DNA of 64,000 nt. Origin: JAZDFC01 sp043808235 (lineage in GTDB: Bacteria > Bacteroidota > Ignavibacteria > Ignavibacteriales > Melioribacteraceae). Where the stretch lies: contig JAZDFC010000039.1 in the NCBI GenBank assembly GCA_043808235.1, forward strand, positions 124,001 through 188,000. Reading direction: 5' to 3'. The notes beneath the pieces were generated by a model. The model did not search any database. It saw nothing but the letters and a program-made list of their open reading frames with translations, and was not told the DNA's origin. Below are positions 19,213-28,708 of the stretch, piece by piece; the stretch's first letter is position 1, and every line of letters begins with the position of its first letter. The translations under genes were made by a program, and so were the position numbers.

Positions 19213-21657
19213 ATGAAAAAACTTCTGCTTATTTGTTTCCTATTACTGTTAATCTCCGGTAATCAATCTTCTGTCTTACGACAAGCACAATCAGCCAAAT
19301 TGAATTTCCAACATGAAACTTTTATTGAAGATTCATCCTCCACTCAATTTACGACAAAAAATTCTTCACAAACCAATCCCGTTAAATCAGTCTCGCAGCA
19401 GAGACTCTATGACATGAAAGGTTCATTCCAATTCAATCAAGTTGTTGAAGATGTGAATGGGAATACAACCATCACCAATTTGGGAAACTTTGTTTACACC
19501 TATACGCCATTTTCTAATGAAGAATATTTTTTTAATTTAACGATTAGAAATCATTCTACCGGACAAATGGCATGGGGAATTCAGAACCTTGTACTGCCCG
19601 GAACAAACTGGGTGAATCATACGCAGACAATTACAGTCCCATTCCCGTTTGATATAATCGGGTATCCGGAAGGCAGCGGTTTCGTTCATCTTGTTGATTA
19701 TTATTACGAAGTACTAACTAATCCGATGACCTATCCCCCGACAGGCAATCCTGGTACAGCAGAAGTTATCACAACATTTCAGGAAAATCTTAGTGAGGGA
19801 GTGATTACAAATTCTACTCCTGCAGCAAACCCAATCAGTTGGTACCCCGACTTATGGGAGGGACTTCTGCCAAATGACTTTGTTTACATTAGTTGCAGTC
19901 CGGATGATCCCCAATCTATGCCAAATATTGATCTCGATAATTCCGCGCGGGATGGTGAAAAAAATGGCTGTGGACCGGCAGCAGCTGCAAATAGTCTTAA
20001 TTGGCTCAAGAAAATGCACCCCGAAATTAACTTTCCTGCCGATTTGCGGGAAACATTCAACCAAATAAGTAGTTTGATGAGCAGACAAAAGAATACAGGA
20101 GTTTCTGTAAAAAATATTATTCAAGGTAAAGTTAATTTTGCCGAAATGTACAACCTTCCCATTAAAGTAAAATATCAGTGTGATGATAATGAAGGACCAA
20201 TTCAAAGCTCAACAAGGCGGACACAAGCTGAGTGCAAGGATGCAAACAGTACATCATTCCCTACAAAAGATTTTTTAAAGAATGAGGCAAAAAATGGTGA
20301 AGATATCGAAATCGTCGTATTTTTTCCCGAGGATATGGGTGGAGGAGGACACGCACTTGTACTAAATGGAATAGCGTTCTATAACAATGATTCATACATT
20401 AATGTTAAAGATGATGGCAAACAATCGACTGAGGGAGGTACACGTAATAGGTATTGCCGAATTTTAGTTGAAGATGGGAAAATTAAGATTCCTGCGGTGA
20501 AAAACGGGACGTTAGCTGCAATTATCTCCGAAAGTTACGATCCTAATTATATACCGCCTCCGACAAATGTAGAATTCGGAAATTACTGCAGAATCACCCG
20601 CCGATTGATTCCACCGGGACATAAAGTCATTGTTACTTTTCCGGAAGATGCTACAAGCTCATACAGCACAACGGTATGGCAAATTAATAAATGGGATGAA
20701 ACAGCGCCCTATAGAAAATTGGGCACCTGGAACTTTAATGGAAATAAAGAACAGACTTTAACTAACCCAACGGATGAACCCGCTTTAATTGCTTTTCATA
20801 ACGATGATAATGCCCGAAGCAGTTTAAGAAATCCTTTTTTGAAGGAAGGGATGTACGAACCTTACACCATTGATATATCACCTGCTGAGCCTGCAGATGC
20901 CGGAGATGAAACTTCCCCATTTAACGAAAGCGATTATGCGGGTTTCTCAATGGGCTGGGATGACGACAGCGCTGATGAGTTTGGCGACAGCACCGCGGCT
21001 ACTGTTAATTTCACAGTTGAAACAGGATGTTCACTTGGCGATCTCCCTCAATCGCTGAATCCAAACGGTACTACCCGATTGAATGTGAATTATACCATAC
21101 CGGAGATTAATAAATATTGGAGCGACCTCGAATTCAAACTCGGTATTGTAAGTGTTGAGACACCGGGCACGGTAACATTGAGTTTCTCAAATTCACCGGT
21201 TCCCCAAACCATAGAAATAACAACCGACACAAGAGATATATCACTGCCGATAGGCGGAGTTCAGCATTCCGGTAATTTCAGTTTTTCGATCAGCACTGTC
21301 GGTACAAATACGGCATTCACAATTGATAATATCGGGATTCCAACGAATGTCCCGATGGTTCCAAGTTCGGTTGATGACAACGAAGTAATTCCCGATCAAT
21401 TTTTGTTGATGCAGAACTATCCAAATCCGTTTAATCCTACCACAAGCATCAAGTATCAAGTATCCAGTATCATTAGAGTGAAAATAGCGGTTTACGATCT
21501 ATTGGGTAAAGAAGTTGCAACTCTTGTTGATGAGGTGAAAGAAGCGGGAACGTATCAAATCGAATTTGACGGAAGCGGTTTAGCTTCGGGAATTTATTTC
21601 TATAAGATGACTGCCGGAAATTTTTCAGATATAAAAAAATGCGCAATTCTAAAATAG
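19213..21657 (+). CDS. T9SS-exported C39-like cysteine protease, copy 2
   Basis: 814 aa, a tandem paralogue of the previous gene with the same domain order and nearly the same signal peptide. The candidate triad is conserved: Cys253 in NGCGPAAAANSL, His380 in GGGGHALVLNG and Asp400/Asp401 in KDDGKQ. The N-terminal and protease domains have diverged. About 200 residues before the sorting domain (from LNPNGTTRLNVNY on) are almost identical to copy 1, which suggests recent duplication or gene conversion. The T9SS signal ends YKMTAGNFSDIKKCAILK. The two genes are probably one transcript. Confidence 0.78.
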   Translation: MKKLLLICFLLLLISGNQSSVLRQAQSAKLNFQHETFIEDSSSTQFTTKNSSQTNPVKSVSQQRLYDMKGSFQFNQVVEDVNGNTTITNLGNFVYTYTPFSNEEYFFNLTIRNHSTGQMAWGIQNLVLPGTNWVNHTQTITVPFPFDIIGYPEGSGFVHLVDYYYEVLTNPMTYPPTGNPGTAEVITTFQENLSEGVITNSTPAANPISWYPDLWEGLLPNDFVYISCSPDDPQSMPNIDLDNSARDGEKNGCGPAAAANSLNWLKKMHPEINFPADLRETFNQISSLMSRQKNTGVSVKNIIQGKVNFAEMYNLPIKVKYQCDDNEGPIQSSTRRTQAECKDANSTSFPTKDFLKNEAKNGEDIEIVVFFPEDMGGGGHALVLNGIAFYNNDSYINVKDDGKQSTEGGTRNRYCRILVEDGKIKIPAVKNGTLAAIISESYDPNYIPPPTNVEFGNYCRITRRLIPPGHKVIVTFPEDATSSYSTTVWQINKWDETAPYRKLGTWNFNGNKEQTLTNPTDEPALIAFHNDDNARSSLRNPFLKEGMYEPYTIDISPAEPADAGDETSPFNESDYAGFSMGWDDDSADEFGDSTAATVNFTVETGCSLGDLPQSLNPNGTTRLNVNYTIPEINKYWSDLEFKLGIVSVETPGTVTLSFSNSPVPQTIEITTDTRDISLPIGGVQHSGNFSFSISTVGTNTAFTIDNIGIPTNVPMVPSSVDDNEVIPDQFLLMQNYPNPFNPTTSIKYQVSSIIRVKIAVYDLLGKEVATLVDEVKEAGTYQIEFDGSGLASGIYFYKMTAGNFSDIKKCAILK

Positions 21658-21664
21658 ATTTTAC

Positions 21665-21687
21665 TCGGGGCGATTGTTGCGCCCCGA
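21665..21687 (+). terminator. GC-rich hairpin after protease copy 2
   Basis: A perfect eight-base stem, TCGGGGCG at 21665-21672 and CGCCCCGA at 21680-21687, lies eight bases after the stop codon. The following sequence has only a weak T-rich stretch, so termination is likely but not ideal. Confidence 0.6.
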
Positions 21688-22139
21688 ATGCATTCATCTT
21701 TTGACATAAACAAAAAATATCAGCAGGTGATTCAGTTAGTTGATAGAGATAGAGCAGAGTTGGTAACATAATCATTTTACTAACTCATGTTCCGCAGGAT
21801 TTTACTACTATTAAGGGCTGACCCCAAAATTTCATTGAGAAGCTTTGTGCCTTTGTGCCTTCGTGGCAATTGTTTTTAATTTTGATTGTTAACAAATCTT
21901 TTTATTTGCCACGAGGACACTAAGTCACTAAGAAAAACTTTGAAAAATCACTTTTTAGACAACCCCTTTTAATATGACTAAAGTCAATCCGTTTATATCA
22001 ATTTAATCCCTGATATAAATATCGGGGCAATGCAGTATCCAGAAATGTTTGTAAAATTTTATCGCTTTTTTGGTTCGGACAAAAACAATATTTTTCAAAT
22101 GAAATTTCAAAAATCATCGTAACCAATCATGGGCGCTAT
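21688..22139. repeat. Gene-free region with an inverted interspersed repeat
   Basis: No gene is seen here. The clearest structure is at 21842-21869 (CTTTGTGCCTTCGTGGCAA) facing its imperfect inverse at 21906-21932 (TTGCCACGAGGACACTAAG). Together they form a long hairpin around an AT-rich loop. It is the same repeat family as at 11367-11403 and 24287-24316. Confidence 0.55.
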
Positions 22140-24197
22140 ATGAAAAAAACATCAATTATATTTACAATCATTTTAACGGGATTATTACTAATGAATTGTT
22201 CCCAGCAGGAAAAATCCAAGACCGAACAGGGTGATAATTTCAAATTTTTCACCGAGAAATTTGCCGATCTTCGGGTCCAGCGATATTTGGTTCCCGGTTT
22301 CGAGGAACTCTCTTTGAAGCAGAAAGAACTTGTATATTATCTTTACGAGGCAGCTCTTTGCGGAAGAGACATTACATACGATCAGAATTACAAATACAAT
22401 CTCCTTATCCGGCACACACTCGATGCAATTGTTGATTCATACAAAGGCGAGCGCAATACGCCGGACTTTGAAAAGTTTATGGTTTATACAAAACGCGTTT
22501 GGTTCTCGAACGGCATTCATCATCACTATGCAAACAAAAAGTTTACGCCTGAATTCTCAAAAGAATATTTTGCTGAATTAGTTCACGGCTCCGAAGTAAA
22601 AAGCCTGCCGCTACAAAATAATGAAACGGTTGATAATCTGATCACAACACTTGAACCAATAATTTTCAATCCGGACATTGCTCCAATGAAAGTGAGCAAG
22701 GACTCAAAATCGGATCTTATAAAAACTTCTGCTGTGAATTTTTATGAAGGAGTAACTCAAAAAGAAGTTGAATCATTTTACAAAAGGATGAGTAAGCCAG
22801 GCGATCCGGAACCGGTTTCATACGGATTGAATTCCAAACTTGTAAAAGAGAACGGACAAATAGTTGAAAAGAAGTGGACGACGAACGGCATGTACGGTGC
22901 GGCAATTCAAAAGATTGTTTATTGGTTAAAGAAAGCAGTCGAAGTTGCCGAAAACGATCAGCAGAAAAAAACACTTAGTCTTTTGGTTGAATATTATGAA
23001 ACAGGCGATTTGAAAAAATGGGACGAATACAATATCGAATGGGTGAAAGATACTTCTTCGATTGTTGATGTTGTAAACGGCTTTATCGAAACATACAATG
23101 ATCCGCTTAGTTTTCGCGCAGGATTCGAATCGGTAGTTTCAATCAAAGATTTGAAAGCTACAAAGCGGGCAGAAGCAATAAGCAAGAATGCTCAATGGTT
23201 TGAAGACAACTCCCCGATTATGCCAGAACACAAAAAGAAAAACGTAAAAGGAGTTACGGCAAAAGTAATTACATCTGTTGTTGAATCAGGAGACTGCGCT
23301 CCTTCAACTCCCATCGGAATTAATCTGCCAAACGCTGACTGGATAAGAAAAGTCCACGGATCAAAATCGGTTACGATTGACAACATTGTTCATTCATATA
23401 ACATGTTTGCAAGTACAAGCGGTTTGCTCGAAGAGTATGCTTATTCACAAGAGGAAATCGACAGAGAGAAAAAATACGGTTCAATTGCAGATGATTTACA
23501 TACCGATATGCATGAAGTTATCGGGCATGGTTCGGGACAATTGAATCCAGGCGTGGGCGATCCGAATCAAACTCTGAAGAATTACGCATCAACTCTTGAA
23601 GAAGCTCGCGCAGATCTTGTTGCGCTTTATTATGTGTACAATCAAAAATTAGTTGATATTGGTGTAGCGCCGTCTCTCGAAGTGGGTAAAGCGGCATATA
23701 CCGATTATATTAAAAACGGGTTGATGGTTCAGCTTACAAGAATTGTGCTCGGCGATGATATCGAACAAGCTCACATGCGCAACCGCCAGTTGATTGCCGC
23801 ATGGTGTTTTGATAAAGGTAAAAAAGATAATGTAATTGAAAAGAAGACTAAAGACGGCAAAACATTTTTCGTCGTTAATGATTTTGACAAGCTAAGAACT
23901 TTGTTTGGTGAATTGCTTCGCGAAGTTCAGCGAATTAAATCTGAGGGCGATTACGAAGCGGGAAAGAATCTTGTTGAAACCTACGGAGTAAAGATTGATA
24001 AAGAGTTACACAAAGAAGTTCTCGATCGATACAAGAAATTAGATATTGTTCCTTATGCAGGTTTCATTCAACCAAAGTTGGTGCCCGTAATGGACGGTGA
24101 TAAAATCACCGATGTAAAAGTTGAATACCCGGAAGATTTTACCAAGCAAATGCTTGAGTACGGGAAAGAGTACAGTTTGCTGCCGGTTAATAATTAA
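22140..24197 (+). CDS. Dipeptidyl peptidase III (M49), lipoprotein
   Basis: Zinc exopeptidase that removes dipeptides from peptide N-termini. 685 aa. The M49 signature HEVIGH lies at residues 458-463 (two His ligands and the catalytic Glu), followed by EEARAD around 487-492, which carries the third ligand. The N-terminus is a lipoprotein signal, with LLLMNC giving the lipidated cysteine, so the enzyme is probably tethered in the periplasm or on the cell surface. It lies just after two exported proteases, consistent with stepwise peptide use. Confidence 0.93.
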   Translation: MKKTSIIFTIILTGLLLMNCSQQEKSKTEQGDNFKFFTEKFADLRVQRYLVPGFEELSLKQKELVYYLYEAALCGRDITYDQNYKYNLLIRHTLDAIVDSYKGERNTPDFEKFMVYTKRVWFSNGIHHHYANKKFTPEFSKEYFAELVHGSEVKSLPLQNNETVDNLITTLEPIIFNPDIAPMKVSKDSKSDLIKTSAVNFYEGVTQKEVESFYKRMSKPGDPEPVSYGLNSKLVKENGQIVEKKWTTNGMYGAAIQKIVYWLKKAVEVAENDQQKKTLSLLVEYYETGDLKKWDEYNIEWVKDTSSIVDVVNGFIETYNDPLSFRAGFESVVSIKDLKATKRAEAISKNAQWFEDNSPIMPEHKKKNVKGVTAKVITSVVESGDCAPSTPIGINLPNADWIRKVHGSKSVTIDNIVHSYNMFASTSGLLEEYAYSQEEIDREKKYGSIADDLHTDMHEVIGHGSGQLNPGVGDPNQTLKNYASTLEEARADLVALYYVYNQKLVDIGVAPSLEVGKAAYTDYIKNGLMVQLTRIVLGDDIEQAHMRNRQLIAAWCFDKGKKDNVIEKKTKDGKTFFVVNDFDKLRTLFGELLREVQRIKSEGDYEAGKNLVETYGVKIDKELHKEVLDRYKKLDIVPYAGFIQPKLVPVMDGDKITDVKVEYPEDFTKQMLEYGKEYSLLPVNN

Positions 24198-24210
24198 TCG
24201 ATTTCTAATT

Positions 24211-24242
24211 AATCCCTTCTCTAATTGGGAAGGGATTTTTTA
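24211..24242 (+). terminator. Rho-independent terminator of the M49 gene
   Basis: The nine-base stem AATCCCTTC / GAAGGGATT with a nine-base loop is followed by a run of Ts. It lies 14 bases downstream of the stop codon. Confidence 0.85.
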
Positions 24243-24286
24243 AAGTGCTTATTCAAATTCAACTCTCCCGCAGAATTAACTGAACT

Positions 24287-24316
24287 CTCTTTGTGCCCTG
24301 GTGACTTCGTGGCACG
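24287..24316. repeat. Copy of the TTGTGCC-TTCGTGGC interspersed repeat
   Basis: CTTTGTGCCCTGGTGACTTC, followed by GTGGCACG, matches the arms of the hairpin at 21842-21932 and the inverse copy at 11367-11403. It is a single arm, in the gap before the next gene. Confidence 0.5.
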
Positions 24317-24432
24317 CGAAAACATCATTTCGTTTTAATAAGTCCCAATAACTTTTTCCCGACTTTGTAAGCTGAAAAAGGAATTGATAAATTTATCTAT
24401 TGGAAATATTTCTTCATTCAACCGGAAATAAA

Positions 24433-26235
24433 ATGAAAACTGTGTTTGGATTATTTTTATGGTTGCTGTTAACTTGTAATACATCGCAAAGTCAAACAAA
24501 AACCGAATCCGGATTTGAGATACGCGGAATGCTTCCGTGGCATAATTTCTTATCCGGTCCCTCTGCCTGGAATTTGGAAGACTATAAAAAATATCTTAAC
24601 GAACTTCAAAAGGAAGGAATAAATTTTCTCGGCTTCCATAATTATACGGGCGGCGGGGAAAGGTATGCAACCTATGTTGAGCCGATGATAAAAATTCAGT
24701 ACAAGAATATTCTGCCCGAAGCTTATTTCGATAATTCATCAACCGCGCGCTGGGGATATACTCCGATGAAGACGGAAGACTTTGCGTTCAATACATCATC
24801 ATTATTTGAAGGACGAAGCCGCACCGGAATATTCGGTGCAGATTGCTCAATATTGTCGTCGTCAAAAGATGAGCGTTATGAAAACGCGCAAAAATTAATG
24901 CGGGAGGTAATGGATATTGCTCATCAAAAAGGAATTGAAGTTGCGCTGGGATTTGAATTCGGAGTTCATCCTCCGGATTATTTTTCACTTAAAAGCGATG
25001 GTGAATTTTATTGGGCGGGTCAATCGAATATGATACCCAATCCCGTTAATTATCAATCAGTTGAAATATTATATGCAACACTGGATGATATTCTTACCAC
25101 ATACCCGGCGGTTGATTACATATGGCTTTGGCTTAATGAGCATTCCTTTATGGGAGTAAATTTGGAACAGGCTTTAAATACTTCTTCATTCAAATCTATA
25201 TACGATAAATATAATGCACTGTTTGAAGAAGCCGGGAATGAAGATGCTGCCCGTTTTATCGGCGTATGGTCGCTCGAATATATTATGCTGGCGAAAGAAT
25301 ATCTGGCAAAGAAAAAAAGCGAAGTAAAGATAATTATAGGAGGATGGGGCGGAGGAAATCAATTGCCTTCGATACTAAAAGGACTGGACAAAGGATTGCC
25401 CGGTGATATTATCTTCTCATTATTGAATCCAAGTTTAGGGCAGGAAGCGTCGCCTTCATTTTTGGAAGAGATAGCCCGTAACAGAAAAGTAATATCCATT
25501 CCATGGCTTGAAGGAGATAATCGATTATGGCAATTGCAGCCGCGGGTTGGGTTAATGATTGATCACGTAAAGTTGGCAAAGAAAATGAACTTAAATGGAG
25601 TGGCGGCAATTCACTGGCGTACCGAAGAAGTTGAATTGAATTTTAAAACATTCGCCCGAACCGCAAGAAATCCCGGCGATACATCCGGTGTACGCGACAT
25701 ATACAACGAGTATTTAAAAGAAAACTGCGGAGAAATTGCGGCGGAATTATTGACAAATGAATTTACGGAGTTTGATACATGTAAATGGGATACCGGAGTT
25801 ACTGAAGAATATTACGCATTCGTACCGGCTTGGGGAAGGAAAGCTCCCGATGTTGAAAATAAATTCGAAAGACTTTCGAGTTTGATTGATGAGGCCATTG
25901 CAAAGACATCCGATGCAAATCATACTTCTAATTTGAAATGGATAAAAGCAAAAATTGTATTTGAGTTACTGCTTAATGAGGTTTGCGGCAAATTAGAACC
26001 TGCCTACAAATTACGAAGTGAATATTTCGGTTCGGGGAAAATACCCTCGAATGAAGAGTTTGAATTCGCAAAACAAATGTTTGAATCCGCCCCTATAAAA
26101 AATCTGTTTGATGTATATGCGGCAAGTGTTAGGTCGGTTGGGGAATTGGGAGTTTTAAGTTCGCTCAATCAAAAACTGTGGAGAGAATATTTGGAGCTGA
26201 AGAAATTTTTAGCATACAATAAATTATTGCCGTAA
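24433..26235 (+). CDS. Secreted glycoside-hydrolase-like protein
   Basis: 600 aa with a signal peptide (MKTVFGLFLWLLLTCNTSQS). The first 420 residues look like a TIM barrel: an N-terminal strand GFEIRGMLPWHNFLSGPSAW, then FLGFHNYTGGGERY, GIEVALGFEFGVHPP and VDYIWLWLNEHSF, with acidic residues at strand ends. The rest is helical. The pattern recalls GH67/GH20-type families, but I cannot assign one. I chose the ATG at 24433 (GGAAA just upstream) because the longer frame begins with TTG. The role in glycan breakdown is inference, supported by the GH3 and CE1 genes further on. Confidence 0.6.
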   Translation: MKTVFGLFLWLLLTCNTSQSQTKTESGFEIRGMLPWHNFLSGPSAWNLEDYKKYLNELQKEGINFLGFHNYTGGGERYATYVEPMIKIQYKNILPEAYFDNSSTARWGYTPMKTEDFAFNTSSLFEGRSRTGIFGADCSILSSSKDERYENAQKLMREVMDIAHQKGIEVALGFEFGVHPPDYFSLKSDGEFYWAGQSNMIPNPVNYQSVEILYATLDDILTTYPAVDYIWLWLNEHSFMGVNLEQALNTSSFKSIYDKYNALFEEAGNEDAARFIGVWSLEYIMLAKEYLAKKKSEVKIIIGGWGGGNQLPSILKGLDKGLPGDIIFSLLNPSLGQEASPSFLEEIARNRKVISIPWLEGDNRLWQLQPRVGLMIDHVKLAKKMNLNGVAAIHWRTEEVELNFKTFARTARNPGDTSGVRDIYNEYLKENCGEIAAELLTNEFTEFDTCKWDTGVTEEYYAFVPAWGRKAPDVENKFERLSSLIDEAIAKTSDANHTSNLKWIKAKIVFELLLNEVCGKLEPAYKLRSEYFGSGKIPSNEEFEFAKQMFESAPIKNLFDVYAASVRSVGELGVLSSLNQKLWREYLELKKFLAYNKLLP

Positions 26236-26349
26236 GTACAAACCGGTAATCATGTTTAAAATACAAAACTGTGGAAAACCGAGATAAATGCACGCACTTT
26301 CCCAAAGGTTAACTTAGAAGAGCGGGCAGATAAACTCTAAAATTTAACA

Positions 26350-26446
26350 GTTATCCTCCACGCGCTCGTATGGAGCGCGACGCTGATTTAGCAATATTTT
26401 TATATTCATCTATCGTTTCAATCCACGCGCTCGTATGGAGCGCGAC
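26350..26446 (-). CRISPR. Minimal type I-C array: two 32-base repeats, one 33-base spacer
   Basis: Read on the minus strand, the leader-proximal repeat (26446-26415) begins GTCGCGCTCCATACGAGCGC and ends GTGGATTGAAAC. That is the classic type I-C layout, with a GC-rich stem and ATTGAAAC end. The distal repeat (26381-26350) is identical for its first 25 bases, but its 3' end reads GATAAC, as expected for a decayed terminal repeat. The spacer occupies 26382-26414 and is AT-rich. The array lies 200 bases downstream of cas2, on the same strand. Confidence 0.93.
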
Positions 26447-26645
26447 TGTTATATTTATAACTCTTTACTAAAACTTAACTTAATCGGTCTAATCCGCCGA
26501 GCTGACCGAAAAAATGTATAGATAAAAAAATCCGGTTTAAAAATATCATTTACGGCATATTTTCGCATCGCTAACCTGCCGGTATTTTTATGTGCGCTTC
26601 GGTTAGCGAATTTACTATTTTGGGAATATTAACCTCCTTCCGTTA
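26447..26645 (-). promoter_or_regulatory. Putative CRISPR leader
   Basis: AT-rich interval between cas2 and the first repeat, the usual place for the leader that drives array transcription and guides spacer insertion. It contains an eight-base inverted repeat, CGCTAACC at 26569-26576 and GGTTAGCG at 26601-26608, which might be an integration-host-factor-like or structural site. No promoter boxes are obvious. Confidence 0.6.
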
Positions 26646-26936
26646 TTAAATAATTAGCAGATCCTCAATATTCAAATTTGTTTGTTTGCCGTGATGTTCT
26701 AATCTTCTTTGCCAGTTAGCTCCAAGAAAATAAAACCGTAAACTATCCTCGTCCTTATCGTATAAGGACAACAATTGGTCCTTAAGTTCTTCCCATTGAG
26801 CGGGATCAACGTTACATTCGAAGACGGAATCTTGCACACGCAAACCGTAATCCAAACATGTCTCGGCTACTTTCCGCAGTCTTTTTTTTCCGCTTAATGT
26901 TTTTGTGGACACGTCGTAACTTACAACAACTAACAT
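26646..26936 (-). CDS. cas2: CRISPR-associated endonuclease Cas2
   Basis: Partner of Cas1 in the spacer-integration complex. 96 aa, of the usual length. The ferredoxin-like fold starts with MLVVVSYDVSTKT (the conserved Asp after the first strand), then SVFECNVDPAQWEELKDQL and a C-terminal strand. It follows cas1 by 18 bases and ends the cas operon next to the array. Confidence 0.97.
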   Translation of the reverse strand: MLVVVSYDVSTKTLSGKKRLRKVAETCLDYGLRVQDSVFECNVDPAQWEELKDQLLSLYDKDEDSLRFYFLGANWQRRLEHHGKQTNLNIEDLLII

Positions 26937-26954
26937 ATTCTATTCACTCCAATT

Positions 26955-27983
26955 TTATTTCAAATAGAACGGTGGATAATCTGGAATATCTCCGCGTATA
27001 TAACGGGCAAGTAATTGCGCTTGAACATGAGGTAATAAACCGATAGTCATCTTTTCATCAAGAAACGGATGAGTTATTTCTTCTTGCTTACGTTTTTGAT
27101 ATGCATTTAGAACGGTTTTCCTTGCATTATCGGAAATGCGTACCTCTCCCGACTCTCTTATTTCGAAATCCTTTATTGTCACTTGCTTCAAATTAATTAG
27201 ATTCAACATAATTCTATCACCGAGATATGCGCGGAATTCTTCCATTATATCAAGCGCAAGACTTGGTCTGCCGGGTCGTAGTTGATGAAGGAAACCTACC
27301 TGCGGATCGAGTCCAACTGTTTCCAATGCAGAGCGGACGTCATTCGACAGTATTGCATATAAAAATGATAGAAGAGCGTTTGCCGGATCGAGTGGGGGAC
27401 GTTTTGTTCTTTTATTGAATAAAAAATCTTCCTGCTGAACGGTAATTAAATTCGACAGAACGCCGAAATACATATTGGCACACTCGCCTTCGTATCCCCG
27501 CAATTCATCGAGACTCTCGCACATTTCAATATTTGTTAAACGCTTGCCCATTATTCCAGCGGCTGATTCAACATCGTCTTTATCACTATCCGGATGATTC
27601 CTTTGATGGCGAAGAAGAAGATTACGATAGTTCGAAACTTTTGCCGCGATGATAGGACGGGCAATTTTAAGTGATTGAAATTCATCATCGGAAATTGCAT
27701 ACTGCGCTTTGCGAAGAAGTACGTTTCCTTGTTGGGCGCCATAAACGCGGGCAAGAAATTTCCCGGTTTCAGTTAAATAACTAATGCCAACATTATTTTC
27801 AGCACAGTATGCCATAAGCGCAGGAGTAAGCGCCTTGAATCCGAAACATACTATGTTTTCAATAGAATGAGTTGGAGCCTGAAAGACTTTTTCATTATTA
27901 ACTTCCACAACGAATGTTTCCCGTTCTTTGCGGAGATATGCATCGTCCGAAGTAATGTATAGAGTATTCAAGTGTTTTTTCAT
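26955..27983 (-). CDS. cas1: CRISPR-associated endonuclease Cas1, type I-C
   Basis: Integrase that inserts spacers. 342 aa, full length for I-C Cas1. The metal-binding region is intact: a Glu in the ELRGYEGECANMYF helix, a His in GFLHQLRPGRPSLALDI, and acidic residues in the following DIMEEFRAYLGDR helix. Its ATG overlaps the cas4 stop by four bases, pointing to translational coupling. Confidence 0.97.
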   Translation of the reverse strand: MKKHLNTLYITSDDAYLRKERETFVVEVNNEKVFQAPTHSIENIVCFGFKALTPALMAYCAENNVGISYLTETGKFLARVYGAQQGNVLLRKAQYAISDDEFQSLKIARPIIAAKVSNYRNLLLRHQRNHPDSDKDDVESAAGIMGKRLTNIEMCESLDELRGYEGECANMYFGVLSNLITVQQEDFLFNKRTKRPPLDPANALLSFLYAILSNDVRSALETVGLDPQVGFLHQLRPGRPSLALDIMEEFRAYLGDRIMLNLINLKQVTIKDFEIRESGEVRISDNARKTVLNAYQKRKQEEITHPFLDEKMTIGLLPHVQAQLLARYIRGDIPDYPPFYLK

Positions 27984-28603
27984 GGTGAGTATAACCCTTT
28001 GATATATGTATTAAGTTTCCGCTTGTTCATTGCTTTTGGCTGGCAGATATCATACAAGGAACAGTTCCTGCATTTTGCCGAATATTCAGCAGTAGGAATA
28101 TTTTTCTTAGAAACAATTTCTCTTACCGATGTAATGATATTTTCTGTTTGCGAACGGAGTTCTTGGTTGATTTCCACAACTTCTCTCCGGCGTATTTTAC
28201 CATAGAAAAATGCAGCACGGCTAATATTTGTGTTGAGCATTTCTTCAAGACAAAAAACCTGAGCGCATAGCTGAACTTTATCGCTAATATCTTCTTTCGG
28301 TTCGCCGGATTTAAATTCCATCGGCATAACTTCTTCACCGTTGGGAGTGTCTTTGAATTCAACAACATCGCATCTGCCGGTAATGCCGAGACGGACTGAA
28401 TGTATGCGAAGTCCGCGAACTGTCCTTTTTGTTCCGCGCGTTTCGTATGTGTCGGTATCAACTTTTTCGTGCAAGATGTTTCCTTTTGTGGTAAAAAGGT
28501 TTTCGCGCCAAACATCATCAACATGAATTAGTCCGCATTGACGGGGACAATACACGTAATGTTGTAATGCGCTAATCATTATGAAATCGTCTTCGGTGTA
28601 CAT
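27980..28603 (-). CDS. cas4: CRISPR-associated exonuclease Cas4
   Basis: RecB-type nuclease with an Fe-S cluster that trims and orients prespacers by their PAM. 207 aa. An N-terminal Cys in YCPRQCGLIH and three C-terminal Cys in CRNCSLYDIC supply the cluster. The nuclease core includes GRCDVVEF and MEFKSGEPKED, followed by QLCAQVF. It lies directly downstream of the Bro-N/DinD insertion and is the first gene of the adaptation module. Confidence 0.95.
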   Translation of the reverse strand: MYTEDDFIMISALQHYVYCPRQCGLIHVDDVWRENLFTTKGNILHEKVDTDTYETRGTKRTVRGLRIHSVRLGITGRCDVVEFKDTPNGEEVMPMEFKSGEPKEDISDKVQLCAQVFCLEEMLNTNISRAAFFYGKIRRREVVEINQELRSQTENIITSVREIVSKKNIPTAEYSAKCRNCSLYDICQPKAMNKRKLNTYIKGLYSP

Positions 28604-28708
28604 AGTTGTGTTATGGAAAATGGAAGATGTTAAATGGAAAATGTTTTTCTGAAATCCATGGTAAATATGTTACTTAACAAAACAGAGGTGTTTTTATATC
28701 GGTTCATA

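Noticed and set aside
28123..28524. 133-codon overlapping frame inside cas4
   Set aside because: It is on the same strand in another frame with no domain, and cas4 is fully supported by its motifs.
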